A stretch of DNA of 64,000 nt from Paenibacillus tyrphae. GTDB taxonomy: Bacteria > Bacillota > Bacilli > Paenibacillales > NBRC-103111. The number at the start of each line of letters is the position of its first letter. Within the stretch, counting starts at the first letter, position 1. Made by a program: the position numbers and the translations under genes. The stretch spans positions 62,001 to 126,000 of the forward strand of contig NZ_JNVM01000013.1 in assembly GCF_000722545.1 (NCBI RefSeq), read 5' to 3'. Below the pieces are notes generated by a model. That model did not search any database. It was not told the DNA's origin and saw only the letters and a program-made list of their open reading frames with translations. This document shows, piece by piece, positions 57,512-64,000 of the stretch.

Positions 57512-59743
57512 TCATTCGCTGTTTTGTTCCCGGTACTGATTAGGCGTCAACCCCGTATACTTTTTAAACGAGGTAAAGAACGTCGTTTTCGATTGGAAGC
57601 CCGATCTCTCGGCAATATCGAGCACGGGCAAATCCGTGGAAACCAGCAGTTTTTTGGCCTGCTCCAGCCGCTCTTGATGGATGAAATCAGATAACGTCAC
57701 CAGATACGTTTCTTTGAAGACCAGCCGCACATAACTGACAGAAAGAACCAGGTAATCGGCAATGCTTTCCAGAGTGAGCATAGGATCGTGAAGGCGCTGC
57801 TTCACGTAGTCGAAAATTTCCGAGGCTAATTCTTCCTTCCGGTTGGACGTCGAATGCTTGAGCGCAACGCTGTCGATGATTTTGACACACTGGCTGTAGA
57901 TCCAATCCTTCACATCCATGAGCGTATCGAACTTCTGAAGGAGCAAGTCCGCTCCGCCCGTCTCTTGATCGGCTATGACTTTATTGAACGCCTTGAACAT
58001 GTAGAAAAGCAGCAGCTTCAATTGAAATTGGCACTCGGCATAGGTCAGGGTTTGCAGTCTGGCGAACAGCTTGTCGAGCTGCTCGCGAGCCTTCTCCTTG
58101 TGCGATTTGCGCACCGATTGGATCAACTCCTGCACCAGCTTCTCATCGAAATCCGGCTTAGGCTCCGACCAATAAGGGCCCAGGTCCTCTTCCGCATACA
58201 CCTTATCCTGCTCGTTGAAGAACCGCAGCAAGGTCAGATCGCATGTCCGGTCGTACACGGCTCGAATATTGCTCTGCACCGCCGTACGCCCGCTTAGCGC
58301 GACAGTCACCCGGAACTGCAGCCAATTGCCGATCTCCTGCCGGGCCTCGTACAACGCCTGCGCGGGCGACACGCCCTGCCCGCCTCCGCCGATCATCACG
58401 ACCAGATGGTCGCTTCCGAGATCGACGGTCTCGGATATGAAGCCATGCTTCGCCAGCACCTCTCCCGCAATGTTGCCCATCGCATAGAGGAGCAGCTTCC
58501 TCGAAGCGTAGGAATAGCGCTCCGAGAATGCTTGAAAGCGGTTAATCCGCATGACAGACAAATAAATATCCGAGCTCAGCAGCGCTTGCAGACGAAGGCC
58601 GCCCGTTTGCAGGAAGGCTTCGTTATACGTGCCTTGAAGCACCCACTGCCGCATGAATTCGTTTTTGATCACCTCCTGATGGTTGCGGATGACATTGTTC
58701 ATCTCTTCCATCGATTTGACCATATGATCGAGGCCCGACTTGATAATTGCGAACTCCGTAATCCGCTTGTTGCCGGGAGCGGGCATCGTGGAAGCCACGG
58801 TTTCCTTCATCTGGCTGGCCAACTGGCTGAACGGCTTGAAATGCCGGCGCGAGTTCCAGAAGGTCAGCGCCGAGAGCAGGAGGAGCAGGAACAGGCACAT
58901 GCCCAAAATTTCCAGCTCGATCCTGTCGATATTTTTGCTGATATCTTTCAATTTGACGGTGGAGTAGAGTGTCCAGTCCTCGACTTTAAACGCATGGGCA
59001 TGAATGAGATACACGTTGTCGCCCAGGTACACTTGATGGTTTTTCAAATCCGGCTGAAGCAGCCTGGTATCGAAAGCGTCGGAGCCACCGAGAATGACAT
59101 GCCGCTCGCCGTCCACAATGCGGATGCTGGCAGTCGCATCATTCAGATTTTGGAGCAAATACTTCTCCAGCAGACCTTTGTCCAGCAGGATGACGACATA
59201 TCCTTGGCCGGCGATTGGCGAGCGGTTCGACGGCACCGTCAGCGCCAAATACGATTGGCCTGCCAGCGTGTGGTCAAAAAATCGCAGCATCGTCGGAGGA
59301 CGCTCGCTCATGCGGGTCAGCATCGCCTGATCCTCGAAATCCGCAAACGTATGGATGCCGTCCTTCGAATTGATGACCTGCCCCGTCTTCCGGTTCACCA
59401 GATACGTCGAGGCGATGTACGACTGCAGGCTCATATATTTGGATACCGACTTGAACGCGGCAGCCGCAGACAGCGGCTCGTTCTGATCGGACATTAACCA
59501 ATTCGTAATTTCGGGGTCCTGGTAAATATTCAACGCGTACGAACGAAGATGATCGAGCTGGTATTCGAACCCCTGGCTCAGGCTGTCCGTCTTTGTCGCC
59601 ATTAATTGATTGATATCCTCATAAGCCTGCCTGGAATATTGCTGCCTTAACAAATAGGAGAATAACAGAATAATAACCGTAAATAACAGGCCCATATTCA
59701 AAAAATTTCGAAGGTATGTTTTTTCCGGCAGTAACCGCAGCAT
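57512..59743 (-). CDS. Membrane-bound AraC-family sensor-regulator
   Basis: 743 residues. Membrane segments at about 14-33 and 284-303 enclose an extracellular dCache-like sensor (SYIASTYLVNRKTGQVINSK). A HAMP-like stretch and a cytoplasmic linker follow, and the C-terminal 100 residues are an AraC double HTH (LTLESIADYLVLSVSYVRLV; LDIAERSGFQSKTTFFTSFK). This one-protein sensor type is common in Paenibacillus beside LplABC importers. GGGGAG precedes the ATG. It sits between the binding lipoprotein and the secreted multidomain gene and probably activates this operon when the extracellular glycan is present. Confidence 0.83.
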   Translation of the reverse strand: MLRLLPEKTYLRNFLNMGLLFTVIILLFSYLLRQQYSRQAYEDINQLMATKTDSLSQGFEYQLDHLRSYALNIYQDPEITNWLMSDQNEPLSAAAAFKSVSKYMSLQSYIASTYLVNRKTGQVINSKDGIHTFADFEDQAMLTRMSERPPTMLRFFDHTLAGQSYLALTVPSNRSPIAGQGYVVILLDKGLLEKYLLQNLNDATASIRIVDGERHVILGGSDAFDTRLLQPDLKNHQVYLGDNVYLIHAHAFKVEDWTLYSTVKLKDISKNIDRIELEILGMCLFLLLLLSALTFWNSRRHFKPFSQLASQMKETVASTMPAPGNKRITEFAIIKSGLDHMVKSMEEMNNVIRNHQEVIKNEFMRQWVLQGTYNEAFLQTGGLRLQALLSSDIYLSVMRINRFQAFSERYSYASRKLLLYAMGNIAGEVLAKHGFISETVDLGSDHLVVMIGGGGQGVSPAQALYEARQEIGNWLQFRVTVALSGRTAVQSNIRAVYDRTCDLTLLRFFNEQDKVYAEEDLGPYWSEPKPDFDEKLVQELIQSVRKSHKEKAREQLDKLFARLQTLTYAECQFQLKLLLFYMFKAFNKVIADQETGGADLLLQKFDTLMDVKDWIYSQCVKIIDSVALKHSTSNRKEELASEIFDYVKQRLHDPMLTLESIADYLVLSVSYVRLVFKETYLVTLSDFIHQERLEQAKKLLVSTDLPVLDIAERSGFQSKTTFFTSFKKYTGLTPNQYREQNSE

Positions 59744-59832
59744 CTGAACTCCCCTTCATCGTTTCTTGTCCCCTATATTAAAGCACAAATATCGGCATCT
59801 GTGAGGTTCGATAATGGCTGATGAAGCCGATT

Positions 59833-61395
59833 TTACTTCTTGGCGAGAAAAGTGTCGATCTGCTTCTGCTCTTCCAGCTGAATTTTTTTGGCTAAAGGCG
59901 CCGCTTCCGCCTTGAATTTGGCCCAATACGATTCGGGATCGACAACGCCGTTGAACAAAGCCGAGTAGTATTTCGCCTCCATGCTGGTGTACTGGGAAAT
60001 CTCGTTGCTGACCGGAGCGTTGTTGAAGGTAAACCCGGACAGCTTGTCGATCGTAAAATTGCCGGCGTCCGCCGTCCACTTGTTGAGCTTCTTGGTCTCC
60101 TCGTCCTGGCTGGCGTCCTGCCGGTCGGTCGTCGGATTCCATACCCATACGTAAGGGAACCATTTGTAGCCGTCGCCTTTGAATTTATACTGGTCGTCCC
60201 CGACCGCTTCCCAGTTCTTGTCCTTTATGCCGTAGACCAGCAAATCGTAGTTTTCCTTCTGGTTCGCCCAGTCCAGAAACTGAATCGCTCGCTCCTTGTG
60301 CTTGCTCACGACGGGAACCGAGATGAAATTGTATTGCAGCGAGTTCGTCAGCACGGCGCCTTTGGTCAAATTCATGAAGGTGACCGCTTCGAACTCCGCT
60401 TTGGGATTGCCGCTTTTCAGCGCCTTCTGAATGTCGTCCTTCACCCCGAAATCGTTGCTGACCACAATCGCGGCTTTGCCCTGTTTGGCCGGCTCCATCA
60501 CCTCCTTGATGGCGAGCACGTCCGGACTGATCACTTTATCCTGATACAGCTTGCGCGCGTTTTGAATCCAGGACCAGACCGCCGGCTCCATCTCGTCGAA
60601 CAGGTTGTAGATTTTGCCGTCATTGTTCTTCGTGTACAGGATGAGGGATTCGGAGAGCGCAGGACTCGGTTGGATATTCTCCTTATTATCCGCCCAATAG
60701 TGCCTGTAAGCGCCTTCAGATAAGCCTTTGTTTACATCCTGGCCTGCCGGAACCAGCGGAGTAATGTTCGGCACCTTCTCCTTCACCGCGTAGGCGAATT
60801 TGATCAAGTCGTCATAGGTTTTGATCGGCGCGATACCGAGCTGCTCGCGAAGATCTTTCCTCACATAGTACACGCGGCCCTGCACGAAGGAATTGCCGTT
60901 GGGGATTCCCATGATCTTCCCGTCGAATTTGTTGGCGTCCCACATTTGCTGCGGGCGGTTCTTGAGAATGTTGGGCCCGTACTGCTTCAGCAGATCGTCC
61001 AGCGGCTCATAGCTGCCCGCGGCGATTTGCTGAGTCAGGTGCAGCCAGGGCGCATCGAAGATCAGATCGATGTTCTCGCCGGAGGACAGCGTCACCTGCG
61101 TTTTTTGCGCCAGATCGGCCCATGGCACGAAGACCACGTCCAGCTTCACATTCAGCGAGTCGGCCATCCGTTTCTCCGCTTCCTGAATCACGGCATCGAA
61201 ATCTTTGGGCCTGTCCCCCGGCACCATAATCTTGAGCGTAACGGGGTCCGGTTTCTTCGTCCCATCCCCCTTCGCCGTGCTTCCGGGCGCGTTCGTCGCG
61301 TCGGAGCCGGCGTCCGAATTGCCGCTGCAGGCCGCCAGCAAGCTTGTCAGCAGCACCAATGTTATTGCAGCACCTGTCCATTTTTGCATCTTCAT
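59833..61395 (-). CDS. Sugar ABC transporter binding lipoprotein (second importer)
   Basis: 520 residues with a lipoprotein signal and lipobox LAAC (Cys near 23), a Gly/Asp/Thr-rich linker, then a family 1 solute-binding fold (VTLKIMVPGDRPKDFDAVIQ). It belongs to the DUF3502-carrying group of Paenibacillus binding proteins, judged by length and the C-terminal Trp/Tyr-rich region; this is from memory. AGGAGG precedes the ATG. It is placed after its two permeases. Confidence 0.84.
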   Translation of the reverse strand: MKMQKWTGAAITLVLLTSLLAACSGNSDAGSDATNAPGSTAKGDGTKKPDPVTLKIMVPGDRPKDFDAVIQEAEKRMADSLNVKLDVVFVPWADLAQKTQVTLSSGENIDLIFDAPWLHLTQQIAAGSYEPLDDLLKQYGPNILKNRPQQMWDANKFDGKIMGIPNGNSFVQGRVYYVRKDLREQLGIAPIKTYDDLIKFAYAVKEKVPNITPLVPAGQDVNKGLSEGAYRHYWADNKENIQPSPALSESLILYTKNNDGKIYNLFDEMEPAVWSWIQNARKLYQDKVISPDVLAIKEVMEPAKQGKAAIVVSNDFGVKDDIQKALKSGNPKAEFEAVTFMNLTKGAVLTNSLQYNFISVPVVSKHKERAIQFLDWANQKENYDLLVYGIKDKNWEAVGDDQYKFKGDGYKWFPYVWVWNPTTDRQDASQDEETKKLNKWTADAGNFTIDKLSGFTFNNAPVSNEISQYTSMEAKYYSALFNGVVDPESYWAKFKAEAAPLAKKIQLEEQKQIDTFLAKK

Positions 61396-61457
61396 GTTGC
61401 CGTTCCTCCTGTGTTTGTATGGTACCGAGAGAGAGCTCGGGTGAATCCGCGGTGCGC

Positions 61458-62387
61458 TCAGCCTTTCACAGCGCCGATCGTAATGCCTTTTACGAAATAC
61501 TTTTGCAGAAACGGATACAGAAACACGATGGGACCGATCGTCAGGCAGACCGTCGCCAGTTGGATAGCGCTCGTCGGCGCCGATACCTGGTAGCTGGCGC
61601 CGCCGCCGACATAGGCGGAAACGTTGAGATTCGAAATCAGCTGACGAATCATGAGCTGCAGCGGATGCAGCTTGTAATTGTCGATGAACAGCAGCGATAA
61701 ATACCAGTCGTTCCAGTACTGGATCGCATAGAAGAGCGAGACCGTTGCAATCACCGGCGTCGAAATCGGCAATATAATTTTGTAGAAGAGCCGGATGTCG
61801 CCGGCTCCGTCAATCGTGGCGGCCTCGTTGATCTCAAAAGGCAGCGATCTGTAGAAGGCCACGAGAATGAACGCATAGAACGGATTCAACAAATACGGAA
61901 GAATGAGCGCCCAGAGGGAGTCCTTCAGGTGAAGCCAATTGGTCACCATGATGTAGAACCCGACCAGACCGCCTCCGAGCACCATCGCCAAATAGGTCAA
62001 AAAGGAAAGCCCATGGCGGTACTTCACCTTCGGATGCGCCAGCACGTAGGCGAACATGGCGGTCATGACGACGGCGAGGACGGTGCCGACCGCCGTTACA
62101 ATCAGCGAGTTCTTGTAGCTGGTGAGGAACTGGCCTCCTTGCAGCAAATACTTGTAAGCGTCAAGGCTCCACTCGCTTGGCAGAATCTGGTACCCATACT
62201 GAAGGAAGCTCGCTTCGGAAGCGAAGGAGTCCGCCAGAACGATCCAAAAGGGAATAACGCAGATCAGGCTGAAACCGATAATGAACAGATAGATGAACCC
62301 CACAAACATTTTCTCCCGCCAGGACGTATCCGTCCGGATTCGCGTCCGTGCCGTTTTGTCCGGTGATGCCTTAGCTATGGCTTCCAT
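61458..62387 (-). CDS. Carbohydrate ABC permease, LplC type (second importer)
   Basis: 309 residues, six membrane segments and the EAA loop AATIDGAGDIRLFYKIILPI. The N-terminus has a charged 25-residue cytoplasmic extension before the first helix. The C-terminus GITIGAVKG is usual. It starts 9 bases after the first permease, with AGGAGG before the ATG, so the two are made together. Confidence 0.87.
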   Translation of the reverse strand: MEAIAKASPDKTARTRIRTDTSWREKMFVGFIYLFIIGFSLICVIPFWIVLADSFASEASFLQYGYQILPSEWSLDAYKYLLQGGQFLTSYKNSLIVTAVGTVLAVVMTAMFAYVLAHPKVKYRHGLSFLTYLAMVLGGGLVGFYIMVTNWLHLKDSLWALILPYLLNPFYAFILVAFYRSLPFEINEAATIDGAGDIRLFYKIILPISTPVIATVSLFYAIQYWNDWYLSLLFIDNYKLHPLQLMIRQLISNLNVSAYVGGGASYQVSAPTSAIQLATVCLTIGPIVFLYPFLQKYFVKGITIGAVKG

Positions 62388-62396
62388 AAGCCCCTC

Positions 62397-63305
62397 CTAA
62401 AAAAGACTGGAATCGGGATCGATTTTCTTGGCGATCCGGTTAAAAATCAGGATCGTCACGAGTCCCATCATCGACTGGTACAAGACGACGGCCGACGACA
62501 TGCCGAAGTTGCCTAACTGGCGCAGCGCGCGGAACGAATACGTATCGATGACGTCCGTCGTCGGGTATAGGATCGAGTTGTCGCCGATAATGCCGTAGAT
62601 CATCCCGAAATCCCCGAAGAAAATGCGGCCTACGCCCAGCAGCATCAGCACGACGATAACCGATCGGATCGAAGGAATCGTAATATGAACGATTTGTTGG
62701 AACCGGGTCGCTCCGTCGATCTTCGCCGACTCGTAGTATTCGGAGGAAATGCCCACAATCGCAGCCAAAAAGATAATGGAATAGTACCCGGAAAACTTCC
62801 AGATGTAAACCAGCGTCAGCAGAAACGGCCACAAATGCACGCTTTGATACCAGTTCACTCCATCGATCCCCGCGCTCTTCAGCAAGTTGTTCACCAGCCC
62901 CTCCGTGCTCATGAATGCGAGCATCATCAGACTGACCACCAGCCAAGAAATGAAATAAGGAAGGAAAATGAACGACTGGCTCAATTTCTTGATCAGCGCG
63001 GACCGGACCTCATTGACGATAATCGCCAGCACGATAGCGATCCCGATCCCGAAAATAAGAAAAAGCAGATTCAGATACACCGTATTGAACGTAACCCGCA
63101 GCCAATCGTGTCCTCCGAAAAAAAACTTGAAATTATCGAAGCCGACCCACTGGCTGCCCCATATGCCTTTCACGGGCTGAAAGCGTTGGAACGCGATCAA
63201 ATGGCCCAGCATCGGAATATAGGAGAAAATAGCCAAAAAGATCATGCCGGGAACCGCCAAAATATACAACTGACGGTTTCTTGTAATCTCCCTCACGAAA
63301 CTCAT
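62397..63305 (-). CDS. Carbohydrate ABC permease, LplB type (second importer)
   Basis: 302 residues with six membrane segments, the subfamily start (LYILAVPGMIFLAIFSYIPM) and the EAA loop SAKIDGATRFQQIVHITIPS. GAAGGAG precedes the ATG. It is the first gene of the second importer. The 219 bases upstream hold the DeoR terminator and a TTGACT (about 63405-63420) that could be a -35 box; no clear -10 was found. Confidence 0.87.
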   Translation of the reverse strand: MSFVREITRNRQLYILAVPGMIFLAIFSYIPMLGHLIAFQRFQPVKGIWGSQWVGFDNFKFFFGGHDWLRVTFNTVYLNLLFLIFGIGIAIVLAIIVNEVRSALIKKLSQSFIFLPYFISWLVVSLMMLAFMSTEGLVNNLLKSAGIDGVNWYQSVHLWPFLLTLVYIWKFSGYYSIIFLAAIVGISSEYYESAKIDGATRFQQIVHITIPSIRSVIVVLMLLGVGRIFFGDFGMIYGIIGDNSILYPTTDVIDTYSFRALRQLGNFGMSSAVVLYQSMMGLVTILIFNRIAKKIDPDSSLF

Positions 63306-63470
63306 AATTCTGATACTCCTTCCCGATTGTCGAAGTCACCGTTGTCTCACCTATTCACCATAAAGAATCCGGCGGACGTTGCCTAGTTCGAATACTGCTT
63401 CTTCTGGAGCAAAAGTCAATTTTCAAACCTGTCGCACAATCGGAACTCGCTTACCGCCTAAGAAAACATA

Positions 63471-63509
63471 AAAAGCATACGATTGCCTGTACGGCGAAAG
63501 TATGCTTTA
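63471..63509 (-). terminator. Terminator of the DeoR-type gene
   Basis: AAAAGCATAC (63471-63480) pairs with GTATGCTTT (63500-63508). On the minus strand the stem runs into TTTTTATGTTTTC. It lies 16 bases after the regulator stop, so the importer operon needs its own promoter. Confidence 0.75.
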
Positions 63510-63524
63510 ATCATTTTTCTGTGG

Positions 63525-64000
63525 TCAGGAGCCTAGCAAAATGTCAACGGAAGCTTCCTCCAGCGCGGCCCTCAGCTCCTCGCCCGGAGAACCGTCCGTC
63601 ACGATGCGGTGAATGCCGTGCAGCGGGGCGAAAGAAAACAGGTCCTGACGGCCAAACTTCGTATGGTCTGCCACGACGTTCACTTCCGTGGCCTTCGCAA
63701 TGGCCAACTGCTTGATTTCCGCCTCGTGCATGTTCGAGTTGCTGTAACCGTGCTTGACCGTTATCCCCGTCGTGCCGATGAACACGCGGTTGAACGCCAT
63801 TTTGGCAAGAGCCGCAGCGGCTACCGGCCCTACCAGCGTGGCGGTGTTGTCCAGCATTGCGCCGCCGATCACAATCGTCGGGATGCGCTTGTCCTGAAGC
63901 TCCGCAGCAATGTTCAGCGCGTTGGTGACGACCGTGATTTGCCGGTCCGGCTGCAAATATTTGGCGACCTGAAGTGTCGTCGAGCCCCCGTCGAGAAAGA
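63525..64000 (-). CDS. DeoR-family transcriptional regulator, C-terminal part
   Basis: The window edge cuts the gene; 158 codons remain, all within the sugar-phosphate effector domain. Visible: FLDGGSTTLQVAKYL (phosphate loop), TVVTNALNIA, IGGAMLDNTATLVGP and FIGTTGIT, then VADHTKFGR. The N-terminal HTH would lie beyond 64000. DeoR proteins respond to phosphorylated sugars. It is followed by its own terminator and then the importer operon, which it may control. Confidence 0.85.
   Translation of the reverse strand, partial: FLDGGSTTLQVAKYLQPDRQITVVTNALNIAAELQDKRIPTIVIGGAMLDNTATLVGPVAAAALAKMAFNRVFIGTTGITVKHGYSNSNMHEAEIKQLAIAKATEVNVVADHTKFGRQDLFSFAPLHGIHRIVTDGSPGEELRAALEEASVDILLGS

Noticed and set aside
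1..64000. CRISPR arrays, tRNA or rRNA genes
   Set aside because: No regularly spaced repeats, cloverleaf-like sequences or rRNA-like stretches were noticed in the intergenic regions.

Overview
The window looks like chromosomal DNA of a spore-forming Gram-positive bacterium, most likely Paenibacillus or a close relative. Grounds: Spo0E-like and AbrB-like proteins, an HTH-TPR receptor with an adjacent secreted pro-peptide, a WapA/Rhs protein with a Gram-positive signal peptide, and two sugar ABC importers made of LplB/LplC-type permeases plus lipoproteins with no ATPase gene. The left third is AT-rich and mosaic; the carbohydrate-use genes on the right are GC-rich and regularly arranged. No rRNA, tRNA or CRISPR array was seen.

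Layout. 0.1-1.3 kb: a dehalogenase-like hydrolase between two copies of a short palindromic repeat. 1.4-10.5 kb (minus): a polymorphic-toxin locus with a secreted two-Ig-domain protein, a 1662-residue Rhs/WapA toxin, its presumed immunity protein, a decayed and internally rearranged IS110 element, and an orphan toxin tip with its own immunity gene. 10.5-14.2 kb (plus): a peptide quorum-sensing pair (HTH-TPR receptor and 49-residue pro-peptide), then Spo0E-like, AbrB-like, unknown and Xre-type genes. 14.3-19.6 kb (minus): a MoxR-type AAA+ ATPase, vWA protein and GIY-YIG protein after an uncharacterised gene, with a coiled-coil DUF2325-type protein downstream. 19.8-21.1 kb: a frameshifted MFS pump. 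21.1-25.4 kb: a Tat-exported beta-helix protein with a GntR/solute-binding hybrid regulator. 25.5-35.9 kb: a 2861-residue NRPS coupled to a GT17-like glycosyltransferase, plus a remnant of a second NRPS/thioesterase gene. 36-40 kb: SDR, isochorismatase-like hydrolase, MetX-like hydrolase and LysR regulator.

39.9-64 kb: two parallel glycan-use operons on the minus strand. The first has beta-galactosidase, two permeases, a binding lipoprotein and a large secreted GH-A glycosidase, with a divergent AraC regulator. The second has a DeoR-type regulator (cut by the window edge), two permeases, a binding lipoprotein, a membrane AraC sensor and a 1549-residue secreted multidomain protein. The two secreted proteins share a terminal lectin-like domain, which suggests they act on the same or neighbouring material.

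The most interesting points are: (1) the quorum-sensing pair placed head-to-head with the Rhs toxin operon; (2) a 10-bp identity in the same reading frame at the toxin-tip junction of the Rhs gene and the orphan tip, which could allow tip exchange; (3) the AAA+/vWA pair joined by a run of nine A across an otherwise start-less vWA frame; (4) an NRPS that begins with half a condensation domain, ends in a condensation domain and has no thioesterase; (5) a nearly identical 68-bp hairpin repeat at two distant places.
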